64,000 bases of DNA, from the NCBI GenBank assembly GCA_027579435.1, contig JANBPK010001071.1, positions 1 through 64,000 on the forward strand. The letters are read 5' to 3'. This document shows, in pieces, positions 52,379 to 63,205 of this stretch (the first letter of the stretch is position 1; each line of letters begins with the position of its first letter). The notes below the pieces were generated by a model. That model worked only from the letters and a program-made list of their open reading frames with translations, did no database searches and was not told where the DNA came from. Source of the stretch: Candolleomyces eurysporus. Its lineage: Eukaryota; Basidiomycota; Agaricomycetes; Agaricales; Psathyrellaceae. The position numbers were made by a program, and so were the translations under genes.

Positions 52379-54132
52379 ATGGACCCACGCGCTGCCGCCC
52401 ACGTCCCCTCCTCTCCTCTCGACGACCTTCGCCAACCCATGTATTCCACCGCCTCTATCTCCGACTTTGCTCACACCGGCGGCAGCAGTCCTTTAATCCA
52501 GCAAGCTTTACATCGTCCCAGGACAGGTCGTAGGACCTGGAAATCTCTCAAAGAAAAAAGGGAAGCAGTCTGGCCGGAATTCCTAGAAGAAGCGCTGCTC
52601 GAAGGTAGGCGACGCCTCGACCAATGTGTTCGAATTTCTCATCATCTTATGCTTCAGCCTTGGAGCGGTACCGTCCAACATCCTCGAAGGATCCTAGTTC
52701 TCTACGCCGTTTCCCCAAGCGCAACGCGTTCATCTCCAAGTATATCAGGGAAAAGACGGGTGCCTGTCGCACACCGAAGCAGGTAGGCAGCCGCCTTCAG
52801 CAGCTGCGTGAGACCTGTACCGAAGAACGAGGTTGGTCCAGATCCTCCGTCCCTTGAATTGGACTTGATTCTATTTCTTCCATAGTTATCCGCCTCATTT
52901 GCTCTCGGGATTTTGATGCACCCGATCGGATTGCTGCGGCACAGGCTCCTGTGCCTCCTTCTTGCCTGTCGATCAGGACTGCCCCGGACCTCCGCATCAA
53001 CACCTCCATTCCCGACTACTCACCGACCTCGTCCAATACCGCCTCAATCGTCGGGCTCACGAATTCATTGTCCATGGATTCGGTCACTTTGGCAGACTCC
53101 TACGAGTATCCTTTGACCCCCTACTCTGAGGAGTTTGAGCGTCGCTCTCGGTCCACACCCTCAGCCGGAGGCTCGTGGCCCCACGCCTACGTGCACATCA
53201 ACCTTGTCGGGGCTACCAACGGTCACTCCTTGTCCCGACGCTCAGCGTTGGAGTCGAGCACAGCCTTCACATTGGACCTTGACGGATCTGGGTTGACGGA
53301 TTCCCCTGTTTTGAATGGTCCCGAGACTTGGAAGTGGCAGCGTCGCATTTCGGTCACTTCCGCGGTCCCTGTTTGCTATCACCCGCCCTCAGTGACCTTC
53401 AGTTCCTCCATTCTATCCCCCGATTCGCATTACGAATCATTCTTCCGGATTCAGAGGGATCACAAGGTCCTGTACGAGGAGTATACGCAGCTGGAGCACT
53501 TATCTGATTCCCATTGCCGACCTTCGCTGTTCCGCACCAGTATGTTGCCGAAGTACTGGGGAACTGTCTCTAACAAGACGTCTGGTGAGAATCTGCTTCC
53601 GATGCGCTCTCTCTCGATCGTTCGCTAATTGACCATTTTCCCCATAGAGCTTCGTCATTATATGATCATTCAAGACATCTATGAGTCGGCGGCGGGCCCA
53701 GATGGAAGAATTGACCCTATCTATACTGTCATCTACCAATTCGAGTGTACCATTCCTGCCTCTGAGCAGAACACGTCGGACGCCACCTCCTCCTCGTCTT
53801 CCTACTACTCGCCTCCTACTCCCTATCACCACACCCCTCTTCCCGACGAGATTCGCATCCCTCTGGCACCTATCCTTCCTAATGGTGTTGGCGCATGCGC
53901 CTCCGACTTGCTGCCCTATGATACCGAGGACTTTTTGCTCCCTCCGATCAACGTTGGGTGCGATTTGCAAAGCACGACCGTGACGACGCCGAATTGGTTC
54001 AATGGCGGCGTGACGTACCTTCCTTCGACGGGCCAATTCTACTCTGCGACACAACCCTACTCTTCTCTGATTCAGGGACAATCGGGAATGGAAAATGATC
54101 ACCTCGTGTATCAGCCTCTCTATCCGTTCTGA
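52379..54132 (+). CDS. TEA/ATTS-domain transcription factor (AbaA/Tec1/TEAD family)
   Basis: Nuclear DNA-binding regulator; fungal relatives control development and filamentation. It starts MDPRAAAHVPSSPLDD at 52379. The TEA domain covers about residues 50-125: WPEFLEEALLEALERY spans the first intron (about 52604-52657), then SLRRFPKRNAFISKYIREKT and RTPKQVGSRLQQLRETC, which is the recognition helix region. A second intron (about 52833-52886) leads to VIRLICSREFDAPDRIAAA. The remainder has Ser/Pro-rich stretches and a region with HAYVHINLVG, WKWQRRISVTSAVPVCYHPP and, after a third intron (about 53586-53647), LRHYMIIQDIYESAAGPDG. The stop is 54130-54132. DNA-binding residues look complete. The target genes are not evident from context. 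Confidence 0.92.
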
Positions 54133-56192
54133 GCTACCTACTCCCCTCTCCTACCAACCACATCCGTTTAACGCTGCGCTTGATTTGGTTTTGTGAAAAT
54201 GAGTACGTATTTCTTTATGTTTTTCTACACTGAGCTCGGTTACTAACTCGTCTCTTCAGTCTATCTATTTTTATGACATATTTGCTTCTACTTCATCTTC
54301 CTCATCAGCTGCGGACTAACTCGAAATCTATTTATTGTGGTATGTTTAAGTGCCACCCTCCTGCCACTTCTTCGTTATTCTACTATGTAAAACAGCTACT
54401 TCCGCCTCTTTCAAGACCCTCCTCCTCCGAATCTCTTGATTAGTATTATGCATGTACCACCACCCTATATCTCCCTCCCTTATCGCGTTTCTTTCAAGTT
54501 CTCGAGTTGTCTTTTCGATTCGGTTCGACAACACCTGATCCCATCGACCATGTGCGCTCCTTAATCACGTCCACTCGTTTATGCAACCCTCTTTTGTTTG
54601 TATCTCGCTGTTTCAATTCGTGCCTTGTACTTGTACTATCAATCGCGCATGTTGTACCATATCATAGATTTGAAATTAGTAGTAAAGAAAAATGGGCTCT
54701 TTGTACGATTTTTTCGTGCAGGGTCTGACGATAAAAAGGCTATGCAAACTCCGCTAAGAACATGATGAGCTCGAAAAAGAAGGCTGAAAGTACTCTCTGT
54801 GTATTAGGAGTATGGATCCAACCCCTTTGAAAGACCTGCTGACCTTCATTCTCCAAAACAGTTTCCACGGGCGAATTCCAAAGCGCACCTTTCCTTCCTT
54901 CCTTCCTTCCTCTGACCTTCCTTTGCATTTAGCTTTAAACTATTGACAATAACCAAGCGCACAGACGTTCAGGCCTCAGGTGCTCACGATGATGGCCCTG
55001 AAGTCTGACTCGGTGCGCTTGGCGGATGGTGCGATTCTATTGACCAGCTCAGGTACGCACCCTCAAAATCCATCTTGGAGGGGGCTCCGGCGCATACGTC
55101 AATCCGTCCCTTTGGGTTAACTGCCTAGTTGAGCGACGGGCGGACATGTGACAGGGCGGTCCCGTCGGGGTTGGTGGGTGCGTTTTGTGCTTTGATTGCC
55201 CGACACTTGACGGTGCCTGGGCAGGCGAGCTCTGGTTTATGAGGTCCTCGTTAAAGAGGTCGAGTATCGAGGAGTCCCTGTATCCGACTTGATGATAGTC
55301 ATCACAGAGCTTCGCTAATTATGAGAATATAGATTGTTCACACCTCGAATTGCCTTCATAAAGCTTTGAGGGGTCTTTCGTTTGGCATTCTGCGAGATTA
55401 TTTCTAGGTTTCTCCTTATTTTCTCTTATTACAGGCCAGTCCGATGTACCCGAAGCCGACGCATGATATGGCCAGGTACTTGTGGGCTCCCCAGGCACCC
55501 GGGCAGGTATTAAGCACCAGAGAGCGCCTTGATTGTGATCTCCCAAAATGATTCCGGAGAATCAACGGTGAATTTCCCTCTTGGGTGGCCAGACAGAGGC
55601 ATTTTCTTTTGCCAAGCGAATGAAGTTCTTCCGATCTCCAAACGCTGAGTTTTCGAAGGCGAGGGTAAGTGCACCGACCACGGTACCCCGGGGACGATAC
55701 GTGCTGCGCCACAAGTGGACGTGCCCCTTCTTCCTTTGTTCTTCTCTGCGCAATAGAATCATCGTTATCATGAATAACTGCCAGTTGGCGTTGTGCTTCT
55801 CAGTAAGTTTTGTATCCGAGTCAGCCTGTCGTTGCTTGCGAGAGGATTCATTGAACGGAACGGACGCACTGATCACCCCGTCGGTCAGGCACACTTGTCT
55901 AAATTGGGCGAACACCACCGGACTACCGTTCAAGTCGGGAGTCCACAAGAGCAAGAGAAATCCTTTCAAACCCAGATGAGACAAGTGAGGGTGAGGGCTG
56001 TCAGATTCGTGTAGCTGGTCAATCAAATCACTGACCCTAGAGTTGAGCTATATTCCAGGAGGCGCCTCTCCATGTATACAACTGTCAACATGGCTCACCC
56101 GACGCTCTTCCCCTTGATTGTTGACGACGTGACAGCTGCCAACGGGCTTTCTTTGTTAGCTTTAGTCCTATTACGAGGCCCCTAGTCCAACC
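54133..56192. other. Two-kilobase intergenic region after the TEA gene
   Basis: No gene is supported. It begins with the likely 3' untranslated region of the TEA gene and includes a TTCC microsatellite at about 54893-54912. Open frames near 55400-56020 on both strands overlap and show no motif. GC content seems to fall toward the end. Confidence 0.55.
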
Positions 56193-57503
56193 ATGAACTC
56201 TTCTCAAACTCGTTATGATCCTCTACAGGTATGCGTGGATTCCGACTATGGCTTCTCCACTGAGGGGACCTCCGAGCTCCCCAATCTACTTGCCTTGACA
56301 AGTTTGTTTCTGTTCCGTGTCAATAGGAACTGCAAGTTCGTGACAGAAGGCTCAGAGGGATGGCTCTTTTCTCAGTCTACCAACAACGAGGACGGGCCTG
56401 TACTCTTGCAGAACAAGCAAGAGGTTCTGCAGAGCGTCAAGTATGGGCTCCTAGCAAGCTTGTGTATCCCAATGTCTGACAGACCACAGCTATGCATTCT
56501 GACAGATTTCTTGAGCTTGGTGTTCATCTCGCATGGTAGGATACTGGAGGGCAAGGAGAGTCATGGATGGAGGCCCTGGACATCAATTGTGCATGTTGAG
56601 AGCACACAGAATGCACTGGATCTTTTAGAAAGTAATGTTTTGCTCAAACAGTACATGCATTCAGTTATGAACTGATTGAATTGTTGCCCTAATTCAAGTC
56701 CATAGCATTGTCCCATCCTTACAACAGATCTCTAGCCGCCAACCAGAGGCACATAGATTACGATGGAACAACCGATTCCTCCATTCTGCCAAGGCTTTCG
56801 CCAGAGCACAGCTGCAGTTATACAAGAACCTCAAATCAAATACTATCCCCACTCTACCTGAATACATCAAGCTGTGTTGGGAGACGTGCATGTTCATCAA
56901 CCTCCTCAACATCCTGGAGATATCTTCCAGGCCATCTGGCATTACAGGTCTTCAACAGCTCACAGTTTGGGCCATCAACATCGTCACATGGATTTTGGTA
57001 AGCAAGTTTACCTTCTGTCTACTGCAATTTTATCAGGACTCACAAATATGTTTCCACAGGATATCTTCTTGAATGCCTCTGGCTCCACAGGCGCAACCTG
57101 ATGCAACTCTTACAACCTCATTTCCCTCCTAATGACCCACAAGAACCTGTCTGTTCAAGGTGCTATGAAATACATGGGCGGGATGGTGAGAGAAGCTTTG
57201 GAAGAGTTTGACCATTTTGAGCACAAACTCAGCCCACCTACTAGTGGCAGTAGTAGTGTGAGTGGGGCCAGTGTCACCTTGGGTGAAGGCGCATGGGGCT
57301 GGCTAGACTTTGTCAAGTCTGCTGTANGGTTCAACAGAGATGTCTCAGTGGGGAGGAGACCGAGATCGGACTGCAAGTTCCTAACTGATGCGGCTATGGG
57401 CTCACCTCTGACCAACAACAACGATGCCCACCTCAATCTAGGGATGGGACATGCAGCAGGCTCAACTGGTGGCGCCAAGAGCAGCCCCAAGCAAATTGCT
57501 TGA
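56193..57503 (+). pseudogene. Decayed sesquiterpene-synthase-like gene
   Basis: The first frame (56193-56675) has RVNRNCKFVTEGSEGWLFSQ and YGLLASLCIPMSDRPQLCI, matching the N-terminal and pre-active-site part of agaricomycete class I terpene synthases. Later pieces are RWNNRFLHSAKAFARAQLQL, TIPTLPEYIKLCWETCMFIN, INIVTWI before a splice-like GTAAGC, and LMTHKNLSVQGAMKYMGG (about 57130-57185). The aspartate-rich metal motif expected after TDFLSLVF reads ISHGRIL, and the second (NSE) metal motif reads DIFLNASGSTG. Stops lie between the pieces. The enzyme therefore lacks both metal-binding motifs and is very unlikely to be active. A divergent but expressed non-catalytic protein is a weaker option. 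Confidence 0.65.
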
Positions 57504-58340
57504 AACATCCAGGCTCTGAAAGACTACATTGTTGGGAGTATACATTGGGGGCATGAGATGGAGCTCTACTTTGGGCAGAAGGGCAGCAAGGTCTGTTTGT
57601 TTGGCTGGGTGTTTCTGGCTGGTAGCAATGATTTGTGAAGAGGGGGAGAGCAAGTAGATTATGTGGATGCTTCTACCTTGAACACTTTTCCATTATCTCA
57701 TGGTTCTCATTGCAATTCATTTGCATACATATGTGTATAAATTTGTCTTTGGTTACTTGTATGTATAGTAGATTCAAAAAATAGGTCAATGAATTTGAAG
57801 CTAAGGTTTTCAACCAAACAGATCCTTGTATACTTGACTTTGTCAATCACCTTGTATTTTGGTGTTTCATCTCAGATTGTCACCACAGTCACATTCATGG
57901 CTCTCTTATTCACCAAGACCCACTCTCAGTCCAGCCATCTCCTCTCATCCTTGTTGGAATCTTCCAAACTATCAACCTCACACTTCTCCAATTCCTCTGA
58001 ATATTGCAGCATTCTCACTAATTCTCCACATGTGTTCTTGGGTGCTGACAAGGAAACAAAAGGTGCCAGATGCAACCAGCAGCAAACAGGCTTGGTGCCA
58101 CCAGCCCAGATACAATATACTAAGTCAAAATGCCTTGGAGCTTGGAATTCAATCGCAGTGTGTGTTTTTGATTTGATCAAAGCCACAGTAAAAGGAGAAG
58201 TATCCTGGTTCAAATTGAACAAATCCAGTGTTGCACTGTTCTTTGTCTCTGCTCAGTCTGCCAATCAATAAAGGAACACAAACAACATTGACATTCCATA
58301 CTGCTTGTGTTAAATACAGGTACATGTTGCCATCACAAGT
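57504..58340. other. AT-rich stretch between the terpene-synthase relic and the NACHT-WD40 relic
   Basis: One open frame (57789-58271, 160 codons) has a hydrophobic start but no recognised family, and I do not count it as a gene. The last part lies just after the end of the minus-strand NACHT-WD40 relic. Confidence 0.45.
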
Positions 58341-60965
58341 TCAGTCAACAGAGAAATGAGAAATGTCAAGAATATAAAACTGGCCATTTTCTAGACCTAC
58401 TGCAGCTAAAGTAAATGTAGAAGAAAATGAAATAGATTTGACATTCCAATTTGGAGGAAACAAGAAGAGTGGAGTAGTAAAAATTTTCACAAAGGGCATA
58501 GTAAATGCAGAAGAGTATAATCCAGAAGGAAAAGAAGAAGCTTTCAAATATATGTAAAAANGCAGAGGTGCTTTAAAGTTGACACCACAAGGAGAATGGC
58601 ACTGCAAAGTGGCCAAGAGAGTATGTGTATGGCTGTCCCACAGGCGCACTGTGTTGTCCTTTGATGCAGAGGCCAGGCTCTGTCCATCGGGTGAAAAGGC
58701 AATATGGTTTACTGTAGAAGAATGTCCTTTCAGAGTTGCAAGAGCAGCCCCTGTCTGGCTGTCCCACAGGCACACTGTGTTGTCCTCAGATGCAGATGCC
58801 AGGCTCTGTCCATCAGGTGAAAAGGCAACACAGTTCACACCTTGTTGGTGGCCATGTAACACTGCAAGTTCTGGTGGCCATGGTTCAATGTTGCCAGATA
58901 CAAGTTTGCCCCTTTAGCAGCATTTGCATACAAGTCGTATATACTTGATGACTCAGGTGCAAATGGAATGCATGACCAATACAAGTGCAGTGGTGAACAT
59001 TTGATGATATTGCCTTTAAGCAAGATGAATCTGCAGCCATCTTTGAATGTTTTTTGAGTCTCCTGCATGCCATTTGTTTTATTGCTTCTCTGTGATAGCA
59101 GTTAACATTATCCATTTAGAAATACCTTGAATTTACATACCAAGCTAGACAAAGCCATTTGCATAATTGGGGATTGCAGTATCCAATTGCCTAAGATATG
59201 CCAAAGCCTCAAACCAGTGCATTAGATGTGTTCTGACAAATTCTTGAAGCAGGTGCTCAATATCTTTGTCAGAGTGCTCCAGGTTGCTTTTGTTCAAATG
59301 TTTAGCCCAGTTACAGATAGCATATATTAGCTCTTCTGTCAGCTTTTCTTTGTTGGGTTCTGGCAGACTGGCAAGCATCTTGTACTGATCTGCAGGAGGC
59401 ACTTGGCAGATGTTGAATTGAAGCTGCTGATTCATAGTTTGTAGACAGCATTTGGACAAATGCAGGTGGTATTTTTGCTCCTCAATCCAGAATTCTTTGG
59501 GACAGTGACTGTAATTGGCAAGGAAGTCAGAAAATGATTTGTGATGGATTTTGTATATTGGATTAGGTCCATCATTGGAAGGAGCAAGCACTGAATGCAT
59601 GTGTCTCAAGATCAACACCAAGCTATCAGAATTGGTATTCATAAGCTTTGCCAGTGCCTTCACAGACAGGGGATATTGAAGGAGAATGATAGATCCAATG
59701 GCTGCTTTGAAGCTGGTCAGCCACTGATTCCAGTGTTGAGTTGGGATGTTTTTGGGTGTGGCAATATCAAGAACCTTGCAATATAGCTGTATCATTGCTT
59801 GATCTGGCTCCAGATTCAAAATACCAGTAATTGCAACCTCAGGGCCCAGTCCATATGGGTTTAAAATCAGCTTGACAGCAGTAGAAGCAAAAATGAACAG
59901 CCTGCTGGAGACATCTACAAGCTGCTTTTTCTGGACTGCTGTTGGCACCCAAGAGGCACATTCCATGCCATAGAAGACTTCTTGTATTCTAGCAGAAGAT
60001 AGATGGTGATCCAAATAAAGCCTGATGTCAGAGTCTACAATCATGTCATCAATCTCTTGGAGATGAAGGCAGTTGGCCAGTGAGGTACTTTGGTATTTGT
60101 TTCTAAGCCCCAGTTCAGGGCGAGTGGTAAGAAAAACCTTGACTTGGGGCAGTTTAGAAATGGAGGTTATGATAAGAGACAGAATATCTGAGGCGTCAGG
60201 TTGTGTGCACTCATCCAGGGCATCAAACACAAACACAAGAGGTGTTGCTCTTTGTTCAAGTAGGCTGCAAAGAGGCTGGGCAACAAGAGCAGAGAACTGC
60301 TGTGCCATCACTGTGTGTAGGTGTTCAGGATGCTCATCAATGGCAGTTGTTGAACTTATGTGAAATAGACGCCTGTTCCATGGCGCTTATTACATAAACC
60401 TCTATAAATAGTATTATGCAGTATATTCGGTATATAGTAGGTCTAGTAGTACTCTAGGTTCAGCTTCTAGAGCAAAGCGTCATAATGGTGTCAGTATTGC
60501 ACCTTAAGCATGCAATGCTCAGTCATCCAATGTGCACAGACCACTAGGTGACTTTGTGTGACGTTACAGTCACATATTCGAGTAGTATATAAACCATGTA
60601 GTTTAGTACGAATAAAGCTCAAAGCACTTTCTATTAAGCAAAGTCAGTAGTACATCCCTCAAGCATCACTCTATAGTCGATCCCTGTATAACGGTATGTC
60701 TCAACAACATACTCTCCCTACTTGTAGCTGTAGCACTGCTGGACTCGCATTACCATGCGAGAAATGCTGTCTAACAGCAGTCGCAATAGCTTCTCCATAA
60801 GATGGATCACAGAATGAAAGCTGGTAAGCAATAGTGTGCACAAAGCTGGAGGCATGCTGCTGATCAGCATGGTCATGAGAGGAGAAGAAGCTAGCCCCAA
60901 GAGAGTCAATAGTGGCAGCACGCTGATGAGATCGGTGCTGCCAAGCTCAGAACACACACACAAAA
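58341..60965 (-). pseudogene. NACHT-WD40 (STAND/NLR-like) gene broken by a solo LTR and a frameshift
   Basis: Read on the minus strand, the upstream piece (60965-60777) encodes AATIDSLGASFF, SSHDHADQQHASSFVHTIAY and QLSFCDPSYGEAIATA. The LTR at 60348-60776 follows. The frame then resumes with IDEHPEHLHTVMAQQFSAL, Walker B-like VFVFDALDEC (about 60210-60240), VKVFLTTRPE, and the winged-helix/linker region with IYKIHHKSFSDFLANYS, to 59145. After a break come GCRFILLKGNII and ANAAKGANLYLATL (about 59040-58900), then a one-base shift and two WD40 repeats, VNCVAFSPDGQSLASASEDN and VNHIAFSPDGQSLASASKDN. The tail AAVGLENGQFYILDISHFS ends at 58341. The P-loop exon is not found upstream. Related fungal genes act in non-self recognition; this copy is dead or severely impaired. 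Confidence 0.82.
60348..60776 (+). mobile_element. Solo LTR 1 (429 bp) with 5-bp target duplication GCAGT
   Basis: The element begins TGTTGAACTT and ends TCTAACA, the TG...CA ends of LTR retrotransposons. GCAGT lies directly before it (60343-60347) and directly after it (60777-60781). It carries a TATA box TATATAAA at 60586-60593 and AATAAA at 60611-60616, fitting U3-R order on the plus strand. A second copy of the same LTR is at 62509-62936. No internal retrotransposon sequence is attached. It lies inside the NACHT reading frame. Confidence 0.92.
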
Positions 60966-61244
60966 CCACCAACCACAACCTATATAGGCTGTGTACAGTC
61001 ATGTGGTGTGAGAGTCAGGCCACACGAAGTCAAAGTGCGAGTTTGTGGGGGTTATTGAGTGAATTAAGAATACTAAGTTCTCAAGTTCTCTCTTAGATAC
61101 ACTCCACAGAACTAGAAGTACCCTAGTGTACCACATATGGCAGTCACATACACCTGTACTATACGCACCAGCCCACATTGCCTAAGTCCCGTGTTTAACG
61201 GTCTAGCCCCAGGGGCTGCATTAAATGAGGTCCCTTTGTGATAC

Positions 61245-61890
61245 ACAGCGGCTGCCGGGGTTGTCTGGTGTGTAGCTGACAGACGGGCCCCTGGGGTTTT
61301 CTGAGGTAGGTGGCTGCCACTGCCCGATTTCCTGGTAGTATCAAAGAAGCGGCCGACAAGAATGGGGTGGGTGGTGTAGACTGTCAGGCTGCAGAGCCCT
61401 GAATCAGCAGCTTGGTAGACACCCAGGCCACTGATGTTGCGAGTATTTTGAGGGTCAATTACATGGAGCGGCTGGTGTTTTCACCATCAAAGCCATGGTT
61501 CATTTGATGTGGCAGCTGCCAGGTGCATTCATAATGAGGGCGAATAAGCAGAGCAGCTGCACCCAAAAAGAAAGCAAAAAGACACAGCAGCTGCTTGCAC
61601 AACACACATGAAGAGTGTATTTAGACGATGCGGCTGCAGTTGTGGTCACCATATGCGCAACTTAGTAGACAGTGCGGCTGCTTCTTGTATGACAAAGTTC
61701 ATAGGCAATCTAAACAGTGCAGCCACGGATCGGCCAAGAGAATTATATGGTCGTCTTCACAATGCGGCTGCAATGAAACTACCAGATTGGTAGGCCATCT
61801 AGATGCTGCAGCTGCTGCATGTACAATTGAACTCATGTTGTCTAAACAATGCGGCTGCTGATCGGCAGCCAAATTGTTAGTGTGGCTGCT
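61245..61890 (+). repeat. Degenerate minisatellite with recurring GCGGCTGC core
   Basis: Words of the form (A)ATGCGGCTGC or GCAGCTGC recur about every 40-60 bp, most regularly at about 61629, 61674, 61718, 61762, 61803 and 61849. Several units end in TCTAAAC just before the next core. The frames in it are not conserved, so I do not read it as protein. Confidence 0.6.
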
Positions 61891-62209
61891 AGTTGCACCC
61901 TTGACTGGTTTACATTGTGTTGCTACTGATAGGAGTACCATTCATGATAGCTTTGAGTGTTGCCAAGCTTTTTAATACTTCTCAATCCATTTTTTCCACC
62001 AAGGTTTCTCATGCCGGGATTCCTCAATTCATACCATGCAGTCAATTTTGATTCACATCTTTGCTGCCGGGCTTTTGAAATACTTCAGGATTATTGCCTC
62101 AGTGGGTGTGTATTCTATGGTATCTATTGTACCAAGCAATTTAGATCTAGCTCATAGATAAAATGATCCACCGATGTTCTCAACCACCGATGTTCCACAA
62201 CTGTCACTA

Positions 62210-62500
62210 TTGCCAAGGCATGTTGGTTCCATGTATCATGCCAAATGTTTGTAGCTTTATAATGGCCTACTGATGTCTTACCTCCAGCGGTGTTCTACAC
62301 TATCACCTGTGGTAATTTGGTACAAATAAGTCACCAATGTTCTACAATCCAATATCTTACCTCCACCGGTGTTCTACACCGTGATGTATCACCTGTGGTA
62401 ATTTGGTTCAAATAAGCCACCAATGTTCTACAATCCCCTTATCAAGGCATGTTAATTCCATGTATCACTGTAGCTCTATAATGGCCTATCCATGTCATAC
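62210..62500 (+). repeat. Tandem repeat with CTTACCTCCA(G/C)CGGTG unit
   Basis: Two adjacent units of about 80 bp share CGGTGTTCTACAC, CACCTGTGGTAATTTGG and CACCAATGTTCTACAATCC. They are bracketed by two copies of CAAGGCATGTT...TTCCATGTATCA...TATAATGGCCTA, so a larger nested duplication is likely. Confidence 0.7.
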
Positions 62501-62508
62501 CCGCTGCC

Positions 62509-62936
62509 TGTTGAACTTACGTGAAATAGGCGCCTGTTCCATAGCGCTTATTATGTAAACCTCTATAATTAATATTACGTAGTAATCTCGGTATATAGTA
62601 GGTCTAGTAGTTAGCTAGGTTCATGTTCTAGAGCAAAGCGTCATAATGGTGTAAGGATTGCACCTTTAGCACGCAATGCTCAGTCATCCAATGTGCACAG
62701 ACCACGAGGTGACAGTAAGTGACGTTACAGTCACAAATTCGAGTAGTATATAAACCATGTATTTTAGTACAAATAAAGCTCGAAGCACTTTCTATAAGCA
62801 AAGTCAGTAGTACAAACCCTCAAGCATCTCCCCTAGTTGATCCTAGTATAACGGTATGTCTAATCAACATACTCTCCCTACTTGTAACTGCGTGACGCAA
62901 GGACTTGCATTACCATGCGAGAAATGCTGTCTTACA
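62509..62936 (+). mobile_element. Solo LTR 2 (428 bp) with 5-bp target duplication CTGCC
   Basis: Same LTR family as 60348-60776, beginning TGTTGAACTT and ending TCTTACA. CTGCC precedes it (62504-62508) and follows it (62937-62941). The target duplication differs from that of the first LTR, so this is a separate insertion. It has the same TATATAAA and AATAAA signals. Confidence 0.92.
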
Positions 62937-63205
62937 CTGCCGGCTTTTGACACTATCGCTGAGGCACGCTAACTGTTGAATATTCCGCTCATCCATGAAT
63001 AACTGCCATACACCTACCAGCCACCAGTGTTTTACCTTTCATCATTGCTGCACTTTCCTGCATGCAGGCATATCAACTGATTCCATAGCCAAAAGAAAAG
63101 AAAATTGCAAAAAATTAATACAGGTGCAAAATTAAAGTCTGGTACATCCGTAATACGGCCACTGAAGAAAGTCCAAAAAGCGTGGAGGGAAGGGTTGATG
63201 AAAGC
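62937..63205. other. Short intergenic stretch after solo LTR 2
   Basis: No gene is supported. It likely includes the 3' untranslated region of the minus-strand gene that follows. Confidence 0.5.

Larger units (their letters stand above)
60966..62508. other. Repeat-rich noncoding stretch between the two solo LTRs
   Basis: No gene is supported. It holds a 43-46-bp minisatellite-like array (about 61245-61890) and a second, longer-unit tandem repeat (about 62210-62500). The missing P-loop exon of the NACHT-WD40 gene would be expected near 61000 but was not found. Confidence 0.65.

Noticed and set aside
57789..58271. 160-codon open frame with a hydrophobic start
   Set aside because: No recognised family, no splice support, and it lies between two pseudogenes in AT-rich sequence.
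61002..61135. A third small LTR-like unit with TGTGGT...ACCACA ends
   Set aside because: The terminal repeat is only six bases and no matching target duplication flanks it; chance is a sufficient explanation.
60348..62936. One LTR retrotransposon with two LTRs 1.7 kb apart
   Set aside because: The target duplications differ (GCAGT and CTGCC) and no gag-pol-like coding sequence lies between them, so two solo LTRs explain the data better.
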